A DNA stretch of 64,000 bases from Crenobacter oryzisoli (GTDB lineage: Bacteria; Pseudomonadota; Gammaproteobacteria; Burkholderiales; Chromobacteriaceae). The position numbers and the translations under genes are program-made. The DNA is taken from NCBI RefSeq assembly GCF_030385785.1, contig NZ_JAUEDK010000021.1:18451-82450 (forward strand). The letters are read 5' to 3'. Below are positions 47,765-58,291 of the stretch, one piece after another. Below the pieces are notes generated by a model. That model did no database searches. It was not told the origin of the DNA and saw only the letters and a list, made by a program, of their open reading frames with translations. Numbering within the stretch: the first letter of the stretch is position 1; each line of letters begins with the position of its first letter.

Positions 47765-48832
47765 TCAGGACAGCTGCATGGCCAGTGTGCGGCGCTGCTT
47801 CGGTGCCGCAGCGAGCCATTCGAGCCGCTTGTCGAACGCCGGGCTGACCCAGGCGGTGCCATCGGCGTCGATCAAGAGCACGTATGGCGTGCCGAAGCGT
47901 GCCGCGTAACGGCCGGCACCGGCAGGGCCGGCGAAATAGATCGGCTTGCCCGCCACGTCGGCGCGGGCGCCAGCCTCGGGGCCGGCCGGCATCAGCACGG
48001 TGACCGCCTGCAGCTTGCAGTCGGTGCTGCCGTCGCGCGGGTCGACCAGGTGGCAATGCCGGCCGCCTCGGTCGCTGAAGTAGCGCTGGTAGTCGCCCGA
48101 GGTGGCGACCGCCTCGCCGTCGGCGAGCGCCAATACCGCCATCGCCTCGCTCTTGCGCGGGTGCTGGATGGCGACCTTCCACGGCGTGCCGTCCGGCTGT
48201 TTGCCCAGCGCGATCACGTCGCCGCCGATGTCGACCAGCACCGAGCGCACGCCGGCCGCCAGGAGTTCGCGGCGTGCCCGATCGAGCGCCAAGCCCTTGG
48301 TGTAGCCGCCGAAGTCGAGCGAGAGCTCGCGGTTGCGGCTGGTGAGCCGGTCGCCGTCTATCGTCAGGTCGGCGAGACTGGGCCGGCTGGCGGCGAGCCG
48401 GGCGACTTCGGCCGGGTCGGGCGTGACCGGCGCGAAGCTGTCGGCGTGAAAGCCCCAGAGCGCGACCAGTTTGCCGATGCCCGGCGCAAACAGGCCGTCC
48501 GACCAGGATTCGAAACGCGCGCCGTCGCGGATCAGCCCGGCTAGCTCGGCATCGACCGTAGCCGGTCGGCCGGCGGCGATCGCCTGATTGACCTTGAACA
48601 GCGCACCGTCCTGTCGCCACGGGTGCAGTTTGACGTGCAGCTGGTCGAGGTCGGCCAGCACCGAGCGCACCACGTGTTCTGCCTGCTCCTCGGGCAGGCC
48701 GGCGACGGTCACCTCGACGTGGGTGCCGAACACGTACGCTTCCCGCTTGTACGGCGGCGCGGATGCTTTGCAGCCGGCCAGCAGCAGCACGGCCAACAAA
48801 ATTGGCCGAAAGCGTTTTAGCCCTTGCCGCAC
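47765..48832 (-). CDS. apbE: FAD:protein FMN transferase (ApbE lipoprotein)
   Basis: A 355-residue lipoprotein with a signal peptide and lipobox LLLAGC (Cys21). The ApbE domain has [45 protein letters not shown] (in two parts LDFGGYTKG and ALDRARREL), VLVDIGGDV and [11 protein letters not shown] with the metal-binding residues. ApbE attaches FMN to Thr of periplasmic flavoproteins such as NqrB/NqrC or RnfG; none of these is in the window. It overlaps the end of gshB by 16 bases. Confidence 0.94.
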   Translation of the reverse strand: MRQGLKRFRPILLAVLLLAGCKASAPPYKREAYVFGTHVEVTVAGLPEEQAEHVVRSVLADLDQLHVKLHPWRQDGALFKVNQAIAAGRPATVDAELAGLIRDGARFESWSDGLFAPGIGKLVALWGFHADSFAPVTPDPAEVARLAASRPSLADLTIDGDRLTSRNRELSLDFGGYTKGLALDRARRELLAAGVRSVLVDIGGDVIALGKQPDGTPWKVAIQHPRKSEAMAVLALADGEAVATSGDYQRYFSDRGGRHCHLVDPRDGSTDCKLQAVTVLMPAGPEAGARADVAGKPIYFAGPAGAGRYAARFGTPYVLLIDADGTAWVSPAFDKRLEWLAAAPKQRRTLAMQLS

Positions 48833-49776
48833 GCTGCTTCCAGCGCGTCGATGAAGATCGATGCCACCGGGGTGCCGCTCTGTTCCATGATCTCGCGGAA
48901 GCAGGTCGGGCTGGTGACGTTGACCTCGGTGAGGTAGTCGCCGATCACGTCGAGGCCGGCGAACAGGATGCCGCGGCGCACCAACTCCGGGCCGAGCGCC
49001 TCGGCGATCTCGCGGTCGCGCGCCGAGATCGGCTGCGCGATGCCGGTGCCGCCGGCGGCTAGGTTGCCGCGCGTCTCACCGACCTGCGGCACCCGCGCCA
49101 GGCAATATTCGACCGGCTTGCCGGCGATCACGATCACCCGCTTGTCTCCCTGCTTGATCTCGGGGATGTAGCGCTGCGCCATCACGGTGCGACGGCCGCG
49201 GTGAGCGATGGTTTCGAGGATCACCGCCAGGTTCGGGTCCTGCGGGTTGACGCGGAAGATGCTGTCGCCGCCCATGCTGTCGAGCGGCTTCAGGATCACG
49301 TCCTGATGCAGGCGGATAAAGGCGCGGAGCCTGTTGATGTCGGGCGACACCAGCGTCGGCGCCAAGTAGTCGGGAAAATTCAGGATCGCGAGCTTCTCGT
49401 TGAAGTCGCGCATCGCCTGGCCGCTGTTGAACACGCGTGCGCCCTGCTGCTCGGCCATCGTCAACAGCTGGGTGGCGTACAGGTATTCCAGGTCGAACGG
49501 CGGGTCCTTGCGCATCAGCACCGCGTCGAACGACGACAAGGGCAAGCGTTCGACTTCGCCGAGCTTGTACCAGTGCTTCTGTTCGCCGGAATGGCCTGCG
49601 GTCAGCGTCAGCTTGACGGTGTCGGCCAGCACGCGGCCGCCCTCGACTGCGATGTCGCGCGCCTCGCAGAACGCCAGCGCGTGGCCGCGCCGGGCCGCCT
49701 CTTCCATCATGGCGAAGGTAGTGTCTTTGTAGATCTTGAAGTGGTCGAGCGGGTCGGCAATGAACAGGATGCGCAT
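48817..49776 (-). CDS. gshB: Glutathione synthetase
   Basis: A 319-residue ATP-grasp ligase. Signatures: [84 protein letters not shown] (ATP and glutathione loops), and [21 protein letters not shown] (cited as [10 protein letters not shown] and NVTSPTCF). It joins gamma-glutamylcysteine to glycine. GGAGA precedes the start at 49776. It follows gshA by 78 bases. Confidence 0.97.
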   Translation of the reverse strand: MRILFIADPLDHFKIYKDTTFAMMEEAARRGHALAFCEARDIAVEGGRVLADTVKLTLTAGHSGEQKHWYKLGEVERLPLSSFDAVLMRKDPPFDLEYLYATQLLTMAEQQGARVFNSGQAMRDFNEKLAILNFPDYLAPTLVSPDINRLRAFIRLHQDVILKPLDSMGGDSIFRVNPQDPNLAVILETIAHRGRRTVMAQRYIPEIKQGDKRVIVIAGKPVEYCLARVPQVGETRGNLAAGGTGIAQPISARDREIAEALGPELVRRGILFAGLDVIGDYLTEVNVTSPTCFREIMEQSGTPVASIFIDALEAACGKG

Positions 49777-49854
49777 TGGGGGGTCTCCGGGGCGCGGCAG
49801 GCGCCCGCAGCGGAAAAGGAGTTGGCCGAACGCCTCAGCGCCCGGCCCCATCAA

Positions 49855-51141
49855 TCAGGCTTCGGCGTCCGGGTCGGTCGCCTCAAGCTCTAGCGACGCG
49901 GCCAAGAGCGCCAGGCGAGCGATCACGCCATAGGCGTAGAAACGGTTCGGCGGGCAATCCGGCGTGCCCTTCTTGTCCGGCAGACAGGCCGACTCGAAGC
50001 TCAGCGGCACGAAGTGCATGCCCGGGGCGTTGAGGTTCTCGTCGACGCCGCGCCCGGTGTGGACGCGGTAGAAGCCGCCGATCACGAAGCGGTCGAGCAT
50101 GTACACCACCGGCTCGGCCACCGCCTCGTTGACGGTTTCGAAGGTGTAGACACCCTCCTGGACGATTACCTCGGACACCTCCAGGCCCTCCTTGACCACC
50201 GCCATCTTGTTGCGCGCCTTGCGGTTCAGGCCGATCAGCTCCTCACCGGACTTCACGCTCATCACGCCCATGCCGTAGGTGCCGGCGTCGGCCTTGACGA
50301 TGACAAAGGGCTCCTGCTCGATGCCGTACTCGGCGTACTTGGCGCGGATCTTGGCAAGCATCTCGTCGACCGCGCGTGCCATCTCCTCCTCGCCCTGGCG
50401 GGAATGGAAGTCGAGGCCGGACACCTGGGTGAAATACGGGTTGATCAGCCACGGGTCGATCGACAATAGCTGCGCGAATTCGGCAGCGACCTTGTCGTAG
50501 GCGGCGAAGTGGTTGGTCTTGCGGCGCACAGCCCAGCCGGCGTGCCACGGCGGCAGCAGTGTCTGCTCCAGGCCCTTGAACAGCTCTGGGATGCCGGCCG
50601 ACATATCGTTGTTGAGCAGCACCACGCAGGGGTTGAAGCCGTCGGCGAGTACCAGGCGATTGCCGCGGCGCTCAATCGGCTCGAGCGTGACGCTGTCGCC
50701 GTTGGCGGTGGCCAGCGTGGTGATCTCGGTGATCTCCGGGTTGAGCGAACCGAGCCGCACCTTCAGGCCGGCCTGCTCGAGGATGTGCACCAGCGCAGCG
50801 ACGTTCTGCAGATAGAAGGTGTTGCGGGTGTGGTTCTCCGGAATCAGCAGCACGCTCTTCGCTTCCGGGCAGACCTTCTCCACCGCGCTCATCGCCGCCT
50901 GCACCGCCAGCGGGGTGAAGTCGCTATTGAGGTTGTTGAAACCGCCGGGGAACAGGTTCATGTCGACCGGCGCCAGCTTGAAGCCGCTGTTGCGCAGGTC
51001 CACCGAGCCGTAGAAAGGTGTGGCGTGGACGTGCCACTGGCTGCGGAACCAGTGCTCGATATTCGGCTGAGCGGCCAGAATGCGACGCTCCAGCTCCAAG
51101 AGCGGCCCTTTCAGCGCGGTGGCCAAATGCGGTACAGTCAT
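49855..51141 (-). CDS. gshA: Glutamate-cysteine ligase, GshA type found in beta/gammaproteobacteria (TIGR02049-like)
   Basis: A 428-residue protein of the less common glutamate-cysteine ligase family, not homologous in sequence to Escherichia coli GshA. Landmarks: WFRSQWHVHATPFYGSVDLR (cited as WFRSQWHVHA and TPFYGSVDLR), GFKLAPVDMNLFPGGFNNL, VVLLNNDMSAG, FVIVKADAGTYGMGVMSV and VVYMLDRFVIGGFYRVHTGR (cited as VVYMLDRFV and GGFYRVHTG). It makes gamma-glutamylcysteine, the first step of glutathione synthesis. The next gene is gshB. The kefFC-like pair at 13.4 kb would sense the product. Confidence 0.93.
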   Translation of the reverse strand: MTVPHLATALKGPLLELERRILAAQPNIEHWFRSQWHVHATPFYGSVDLRNSGFKLAPVDMNLFPGGFNNLNSDFTPLAVQAAMSAVEKVCPEAKSVLLIPENHTRNTFYLQNVAALVHILEQAGLKVRLGSLNPEITEITTLATANGDSVTLEPIERRGNRLVLADGFNPCVVLLNNDMSAGIPELFKGLEQTLLPPWHAGWAVRRKTNHFAAYDKVAAEFAQLLSIDPWLINPYFTQVSGLDFHSRQGEEEMARAVDEMLAKIRAKYAEYGIEQEPFVIVKADAGTYGMGVMSVKSGEELIGLNRKARNKMAVVKEGLEVSEVIVQEGVYTFETVNEAVAEPVVYMLDRFVIGGFYRVHTGRGVDENLNAPGMHFVPLSFESACLPDKKGTPDCPPNRFYAYGVIARLALLAASLELEATDPDAEA

Positions 51142-51456
51142 GATTCCCCCGATTCATGTTTGGATTGAATCGCTTCATGGTGGGGCCTGCCGCAGCGATC
51201 TTCAACCCCGTGACTATGACAGACGCGCAGCACTGCCGGCTTTCCAGAGTCGCCGCCAAAGCCCAGCGCAGCGGGCCCGGCTCACTCCCCTGTCACAGCA
51301 CGCGAGCCCCACCGCGCTTCTGCATAGCGCAAAACGAGACGGGCCCGCCATTTCAGTCGTCGCCCCCGTACCCATAGTATGGCAAGGCCGAACAACAACA
51401 TCGGGAGGGGCTGAGCGGTGCAGAAACTCGGCCGAGCCTCGCTCTGTCAGCGGCGC
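51142..51456. other. Gene-free stretch between gshA and the PfkB kinase gene
   Basis: 315 bases without a coding signal on either strand. It presumably holds the gshA promoter at its left end. The only recognisable element is a decayed right half of the palindromic repeat at 51374-51416. No terminator with a T-run is seen downstream of the minus-strand kinase gene. Confidence 0.5.
51374..51416. repeat. Decayed half copy of the palindromic repeat (copy F)
   Basis: tagtatggcaaggccg then aacaacaacatcgggagggg aligns to the right half of copies A and D (agtagtacggcaaggccg, cacaacaacgccgagggg). The left half is not recognisable, so the element is truncated or mutated. Confidence 0.5.
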
Positions 51457-52401
51457 TTAGCCCGGCCAGGCTGCGCCGTACGCCTGCTCGTACAGGTCGG
51501 CGAGGCGGTCCCAGTCGAAGAAGTGATTCTGAGCCCCCAGGCTCGCGACCTTCACTGCGCCGATCACATTGGCAAGCCGTCCCGTCACCTGCCAGTCGAG
51601 GCCGTGCTTCAACCCGTACAACAGCCCTGCGCGGTACGCGTCGCCGCAGCCGGACGGATCGACCGGAGCCCCCGCCAGCGGCGCGCACGGAATCCGGTGC
51701 ACGCCGTCTTCGGTGTAGATTTCCGAGCCCTGGCTGCCGCGGGTGACAACCAGTGCCTCGACCTTGCGGCGCAGCGCCTCGATCGGTAGGCCGGCGCGCT
51801 CCCGCATCAGCTCGCTCTCATAGTCGTTCAGCGTCACATAGGTGGCCAGTTCGACCAGCTCGTTCAACTCGTCGCGGGAAAACAGCGGCAGCTCCTGGCC
51901 CGGATCGAAGACGAACGGCACGCCCAGCTCGGCGAGCTCCCGGCAGTGCTGCAGGCAGCCATCGTGGCCGGACGGCGCGACGATCGCGACCTCGATCGGC
52001 TCGGCGACGTCGCGCATATGGTTGGTGGTCGAATGGTCGAACGCCCCCGGGTGGAACGCCATCAGCTGGTTGCCGTCGCGGTCGCTGATGATGAAGCACT
52101 GCGCGGTGAACTGACCGGGAATGGTCGTGATATGGTCGTCGCGCAGCCCTAACCGCTTCAGGTGTGTACGGTACGGCGCGAAGTCCTCGCCGACGGTGGC
52201 CATCACCAACGGCGACTCGCCGAGCAGCGCCAGGTTGTACGCGATATTTCCCGAACAGCCGCCAAATTCGCGGCGCATCGACGGCACCAGGAAGGTGGTG
52301 GAAATCTTGTGCAGCTGGTCGGGTAAAATCTGGGAGTCGAAGCGGTTGTTGAAAGACAGCAGGGTGTCGTAAGCCAACGACCCGCAAACTAGAATGGCCA
52401 T
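51457..52401 (-). CDS. PfkB-family carbohydrate/nucleoside kinase (adenosine-kinase-like)
   Basis: A 314-residue ribokinase-fold kinase. FGGCSGNIAYNLALLG marks the N-terminal substrate motif; the catalytic anion-hole motif near the C-terminus is APVDPSGCGDAYRAGLL with the base Asp. LVVTRGSQGSEIY is the ATP segment. The family in Neisseriales is often annotated adenosine kinase, but ribokinase-like members vary and the substrate is not fixed by sequence. It diverges from the TlpA-like gene at 52512. Confidence 0.88.
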   Translation of the reverse strand: MAILVCGSLAYDTLLSFNNRFDSQILPDQLHKISTTFLVPSMRREFGGCSGNIAYNLALLGESPLVMATVGEDFAPYRTHLKRLGLRDDHITTIPGQFTAQCFIISDRDGNQLMAFHPGAFDHSTTNHMRDVAEPIEVAIVAPSGHDGCLQHCRELAELGVPFVFDPGQELPLFSRDELNELVELATYVTLNDYESELMRERAGLPIEALRRKVEALVVTRGSQGSEIYTEDGVHRIPCAPLAGAPVDPSGCGDAYRAGLLYGLKHGLDWQVTGRLANVIGAVKVASLGAQNHFFDWDRLADLYEQAYGAAWPG

Positions 52402-52511
52402 GCGAACTCCGGGCGACAGGGCAATGTCGGAAAAGCCGGCAAGTTTACCATGTCATTACAGCACGACCCATTGCCAAACCCAAGCAAGTGACTCATCGAT
52501 AAGGAGAATCC

Positions 52512-53030
52512 ATGCCCAGGCCCTCTTCCGTTCTCGGCGCGCTGCGCCGCGGCAGTGCCATCGCCGCTGCCACTCTCGCACTGGCCCTGCTGGCTCCAGC
52601 CGCCAGCGCCGCACCGGATCTTGCCGCCAGCCGCTTCACCGAGCTTACCAGCGGTCGGCCCATCGGTATCGAGGCCACCCGCGGCAAGGTCACCGTGGTC
52701 AACTTCTGGGCGACCTGGTGCGCGCCGTGCCGCGAGGAGATGCCGATGATCGCCAACGTCGGCCGACAGCTGGCCGGTCGCGGCGTGACGGTGGTCGGCA
52801 TCGCGCTCGACAACAAGGCCGAGGTCAACAACTTCCGCAAGATGTTCCACATCGACTATCCGATCTGGCTGGGCGACAGCGACACCATCAATCTGATGCG
52901 CAGTCTCGGCAACCCATCCGGCGGCCTGCCGTTCACCGTGGTGCTCGACCGCAGCGGCAAGCCGGTATCGCGCCTGCTCGGCAAGATGACCGAACAGACG
53001 CTGCGCCAGGCGGTCGAGCCCCGGCTGTGA
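52512..53030 (+). CDS. Periplasmic TlpA-like thioredoxin
   Basis: A 172-residue protein with a signal peptide (about 1-33, ending APAASAAP) and a thioredoxin fold. Active site FWATWCAPCREEMP, cis-Pro segment GGLPFTVVLDRSGKP. WCxPC is closer to canonical TlpA than the WATSCTGC site of the anchored paralogue at 32375, so the two may differ in redox potential. AAGGAG precedes the ATG by five bases. Its TGA overlaps the GTG start of the next gene. Confidence 0.9.
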   Translation: MPRPSSVLGALRRGSAIAAATLALALLAPAASAAPDLAASRFTELTSGRPIGIEATRGKVTVVNFWATWCAPCREEMPMIANVGRQLAGRGVTVVGIALDNKAEVNNFRKMFHIDYPIWLGDSDTINLMRSLGNPSGGLPFTVVLDRSGKPVSRLLGKMTEQTLRQAVEPRL

Positions 53031-53371
53031 GCTGGCTGCTCCCGCTCGCGCTGCCGGTCGGCGGCGCACTGTGGCTCGCCCTGTTCGGCCCACACTGGAG
53101 CTGGCTGGCCGGCTACGCGCTCGCGAGCTTGCTGACGTTCGCGCTCTACGCCCACGACAAGCGCCGCGCCGTCGTCGGTGGCTGGCGCGTGCCCGAGGCG
53201 ACGTTGCACCTGATGGAACTGGCCGGAGGCTGGCCCGGCGCGCTCGCCGGCCAGCGCTGGCTGCGCCACAAGACGCAGAAGCGCTCGTTCCGCACGGTGT
53301 TCTGGCTGATCGTGCTGCTGCACTGGGCGCTGTGGGGCAGCTGGCTATGGTGGCAAATCCGTGCCCGTTGA
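53027..53371 (+). CDS. DUF1294 membrane protein
   Basis: A 114-residue protein starting at GTG (GTGA overlap with the upstream stop). Helices at about 3-17, 21-38 and 92-112. The conserved segment YAHDKRRAVVGGWRVPEATL, then ELAGGWPGALAGQRWLRHKTQKRSF (cited as ELAGGWPGALAG and RHKTQKRSF) is the DUF1294 signature. Function unknown; coupling to a thioredoxin may be incidental. A terminator follows. Confidence 0.87.
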   Translation: MSWLLPLALPVGGALWLALFGPHWSWLAGYALASLLTFALYAHDKRRAVVGGWRVPEATLHLMELAGGWPGALAGQRWLRHKTQKRSFRTVFWLIVLLHWALWGSWLWWQIRAR

Positions 53372-53387
53372 ATACCGTAGCAAAAAG

Positions 53388-53418
53388 AACAAGCCCCGCT
53401 ATTGCGGGGCTTGTTTAC
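53388..53418 (+). terminator. Terminator after the DUF1294 gene
   Basis: Perfect 12 bp stem aacaagccccgc (53388-53399) with gcggggcttgtt (53404-53415), loop TATT, then ta. Also A-rich on the left, so it may act in both directions. Confidence 0.8.
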
Positions 53419-53420
53419 TG

Positions 53421-53535
53421 AGAGCCGCTAACAAAACTCAGCGAAGCGGCCTTGGCTAGGCGTGCGGCCGCAGACAGTACAAGTTAGTACGGCAAGGCCG
53501 CACAACAACGCCGAGGGGATTTTGTTAGCGACTCT
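53421..53535. repeat. Palindromic intergenic repeat, copy D
   Basis: 115 bp with ends agagccgctaacaaaa (53421-53436) and ttttgttagcgactct (53520-53535), one mismatch. The core is nearly identical to copy A (gcgtgcggccgcagacagta, then caagttagtacggc, with one extra T). It lies three bases after the DUF1294 terminator and 11 bases before the stop of the minus-strand DUF805 gene. Confidence 0.92.
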
Positions 53536-53545
53536 TAGCGTGGCA

Positions 53546-53914
53546 TCAGCGTTGAGTGGTTGACTGAGCGGCATCTCCCAGCGGGTCCCGACCATACCGG
53601 TTGGACCCCTCGGTCCCCTTCAGGAAACCGTTTTCGACCACCAACCAGAGACCGCCGATCACGGGAACAAACCCGATCAGGTACCACCAGCCGGATTTAT
53701 TCCTATCGTGGAAACGGTGTACCGATACCGACATACCGATGACACCGATGGCCAAGCCGAATAACACGATAAAAAGCGGCTCCATGGTGGCCAACACACC
53801 GATTGCCGTCAGCACACCGATCAACAGACCGGCAACGACCGCGACACAGAGGCTGATGGCCCAATAACCCGAGCGGCTGAGCCGGCCATTAAACGAGAAC
53901 AAGTTATCAATCAT
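53546..53914 (-). CDS. DUF805 inner-membrane protein
   Basis: A 122-residue protein. FNGRLSRSGYWAI at the N-terminus and HRFHDRNKSGWWYLIGFVPVIGGLW with EGSNRYGRDP (cited as HRFHDRNKSGWW, LIGFVPVIGG and EGSNRYGRDP) are the DUF805 landmarks, with four hydrophobic segments. Function unknown. It stands alone with a promoter 37-65 bases upstream, in a locally AT-rich region. Confidence 0.92.
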   Translation of the reverse strand: MIDNLFSFNGRLSRSGYWAISLCVAVVAGLLIGVLTAIGVLATMEPLFIVLFGLAIGVIGMSVSVHRFHDRNKSGWWYLIGFVPVIGGLWLVVENGFLKGTEGSNRYGRDPLGDAAQSTTQR

Positions 53915-53950
53915 CGTCGTTGAGACAAGTCATTATTGGATGAGCGCGCC

Positions 53951-53979
53951 ATGTTAATGTCATATAAATAAAATGACAA
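53951..53979 (-). promoter_or_regulatory. Candidate sigma-70 promoter of the DUF805 gene
   Basis: On the minus strand TTGTCA (53979-53974) and TAACAT (53956-53951) are 17 bases apart, in a stretch much richer in AT than its surroundings. Predicted start near 53944, leaving a 30-base leader. Confidence 0.5.
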
Positions 53980-54050
53980 ATGACTCGATTGATTTTGTCT
54001 GACGGCATGAAGCCTTCCATGGCGCATGAAAAACGCTGGTCGAATGAGGC

Positions 54051-56153
<2,103 letters not shown>

Positions 56154-56285
56154 CGGCATGAAACCGATCTGGAACCCTGCTCTGCCTCTGGCGGTCGTTT
56201 CATCAGTCATCAGGCCGAACCGCCCGTCCGCGCTCATCCGACGTTCACTTGGCCCGCCCATCAGGCCGATTACACTGTCACCTCC

Positions 56286-56310
56286 CCCGGCCACGAGCCG
56301 GGTCGTTTTT
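56286..56310 (+). terminator. Terminator-like hairpin in the mscS leader
   Basis: cccggc-cacga-gccggg (56286-56302) is followed by tcgtttttaa on the plus strand. No plus-strand gene precedes it, so it could be an attenuator in the mscS leader or the end of a short unannotated transcript. Confidence 0.5.
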
Positions 56311-56330
56311 AAGCACAGGAGATCCCCGTT

Positions 56331-57215
56331 TTGCTCAACACCGACCACTACCTCCAGCTCGTCGAACGCCTGAGCGACAACCTGCTCACCGGCCTTGCCA
56401 GCATCGGCCTGAACCTGCTCTTGGCACTGTTGATCGTCAGGCTGGGCTGGAAGATCAGCCGCCGCGCCGAGCGGGTGCTGGATGCGTCGCTGTCTCGCTC
56501 GCAGCGCATCGACGACACGCTCAAGCCGCTGTTGAAAAGCCTGCTGAGCTGGGCGCTGAAGATCCTGACGCTGGCGCTGGCGCTGTCGCAGATCGGTGTG
56601 CAGATGGCGACGATCGCCGCGATGCTCGGCGCCGCCGGCCTGGCGGTGGGCCTGGCGCTGCAGGGCACGCTGCAGAACATCGCCGCCGGCATCATGCTGG
56701 TGCTGCTGCGGCCATTCCAAGTGGACGAGTACATCGAGTGCGGCTCGATCCAGGGCACGGTGCACGAGATCGGCCTGTTCAACACCCTGGTCGAGCGCTT
56801 CGACGGCATCTACCAATACGTACCGAACAGCCAGCTGTGGTCGGGCAGCGTGCTCAACTACAGCCGTAACAGCCAGCGCCGCCTCGACGTGCCGGTGAAG
56901 ATCGATTTTCGCGCCGATACCGACCGGGCGCTGGCGCTGCTCGACCGCTTCATCCGCCAGCACCCGCAAACCTTGGCCGAACCGGCGCCGCGGGTGATGG
57001 TGCTCGACGTCAACGACGCGTTCACCACGCTGAACATCCGCGCCTGGACGCGCAACGATAACTACTGGGACTTCCGCTGGGACGTGTATTCCAAGGTACG
57101 CGCGCTGCTGGAGGACGACGGCATCCCGCTGGCGGTGCCGAGCTACCAGGTGTTCGCGCCGGAAAACGCCGCCGCCGAGCAGCCGGTACCAGTGCCGCCG
57201 CGCACCAAGGTCTGA
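56331..57215 (+). CDS. mscS: Small-conductance mechanosensitive channel, MscS family
   Basis: A 294-residue channel. Three N-terminal helices lie at about 20-45, 65-88 and 92-125. The pore helix is the glycine/alanine-rich MLGAAGLAVGLALQGTLQNIAAG (cited as MLGAAGLAVGLALQ and NIAAG), followed by the beta domain with PFQVDEYIECGSIQGTV and YVPNSQLWSGSVLNY, and an alpha/beta C-terminal cage. The start is TTG at 56331, supported by AGGAG nine bases upstream and by the family N-terminus LNTDHYLQLVERL. It releases solutes on hypo-osmotic shock. A terminator follows. Confidence 0.94.
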   Translation: MLNTDHYLQLVERLSDNLLTGLASIGLNLLLALLIVRLGWKISRRAERVLDASLSRSQRIDDTLKPLLKSLLSWALKILTLALALSQIGVQMATIAAMLGAAGLAVGLALQGTLQNIAAGIMLVLLRPFQVDEYIECGSIQGTVHEIGLFNTLVERFDGIYQYVPNSQLWSGSVLNYSRNSQRRLDVPVKIDFRADTDRALALLDRFIRQHPQTLAEPAPRVMVLDVNDAFTTLNIRAWTRNDNYWDFRWDVYSKVRALLEDDGIPLAVPSYQVFAPENAAAEQPVPVPPRTKV

Positions 57216-57232
57216 GTCGCCCAAACAACGAC

Positions 57233-57260
57233 AAAGCCCGCCGACCGGCGGGCTTTTTTG
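57233..57260 (+). terminator. Terminator after mscS
   Basis: Stem aagcccgcc (57234-57242) with ggcgggctt (57247-57255), loop GACC, then a T-run on the plus strand. Confidence 0.9.
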
Positions 57261-57270
57261 CGTGCGGGCG

Positions 57271-58209
57271 TCAGGCGGCCTGCGGCGTAGCCTCGGCCGC
57301 CAGGTGGTGGTCCAGCCAAGCCAGTAGATCGCGTTCGACCTCGTCGCGGTGCGTATCGTTGTGCATCTCGTGACGGCCCCCCGGGTAGACAGTGACGGCA
57401 ACATCGGCCAGGCCCGCCGCGCGGTAGCGACGCGCAAGCTGGTTCAGGCCGAAGCGCCCCAAGCTGACCGGGTCACGGCTGCCGGCCAGCAGCCACACCG
57501 GGCACTGCCGGTTGAAGCCCGCCCCGCTCGCCTCGGCGGTTTCCAGCGCGATGATGCCGCCGAACAGGTCGCGCCACAGCCCGGCGCTGACGTCGAAACC
57601 GCACAGCGGGTCGAAGCGGTACGCGTCGACCTCGTGCGGGTCGCGCGACAGCCAGTCGAAACCGGTGCGTGCCGGCAGGAAACCGAGGTTGAAGCTGCCG
57701 AACACCAGCCGGGCCAGCAACCGGCTCGGCGTAGCGAAGCCATGCTTGCGGCCCTGCTGCGCGGCGACGCCGCCGAGCACGGTGGCGAGCCAGCGCTGCC
57801 GATAGCCGGTGGCAGACAGCACCAGCCCGGACAGGCGCTCGCCGTGAGCGATGAAGAATGCCCGCGCGATGAAGCTGCCCATGCTGTGGCCGAACAGGAG
57901 CTGCGGCAGGCCGGGATACTGCATCGCGACCCATTCCTGTACCACGCGCAGGTCGTCGACCACCTTGTTCCAGCCGTCTACGTCGGCATAGTGACCGCGC
58001 ACCGCCGGCGTCACGCCGTGACCGCGATGGTCGTGCGCGACCACCAGATAGCCGGCACCGGACAACCGCGTCGCCAGGCGATGGTAGCGCGCCGCGTACT
58101 CGCTCATGCCGTGCGAGATCAGCACGGTGGCGCGTGGTGCGCTAGCCGGCGCCCACAGGCAGACGGAAATGGCAGCGCCGTCGGTAGCGGTCAGGGAAAA
58201 GGTCTGCAT
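57271..58209 (-). CDS. Alpha/beta hydrolase, lysophospholipase/monoacylglycerol lipase family
   Basis: A 312-residue soluble hydrolase (Hydrolase_4). LISHGMSEYAARYHRLATRL, VAHDHRGHGVT and LLFGHSMGSFIARAFF (nucleophile Ser) are the family signatures; the acid and histidine are in LLAGSRDPVSL and YPGGRHEMHND. PldB-like enzymes cleave lysophospholipids or monoacylglycerols. The start at 58209 gives MQTFSLTATDG; GGAG lies 12 bases upstream, which is rather far. Single gene between mscS and the chemotaxis receptor. Confidence 0.88.
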   Translation of the reverse strand: MQTFSLTATDGAAISVCLWAPASAPRATVLISHGMSEYAARYHRLATRLSGAGYLVVAHDHRGHGVTPAVRGHYADVDGWNKVVDDLRVVQEWVAMQYPGLPQLLFGHSMGSFIARAFFIAHGERLSGLVLSATGYRQRWLATVLGGVAAQQGRKHGFATPSRLLARLVFGSFNLGFLPARTGFDWLSRDPHEVDAYRFDPLCGFDVSAGLWRDLFGGIIALETAEASGAGFNRQCPVWLLAGSRDPVSLGRFGLNQLARRYRAAGLADVAVTVYPGGRHEMHNDTHRDEVERDLLAWLDHHLAAEATPQAA

Positions 58210-58291
58210 CGGCACGGCACTCCGCGTCGGGGATGACCACAGCATTTAGCCACGCCGCACGCAAAAACGCCAAGGGGGCGTGATGGCGACG

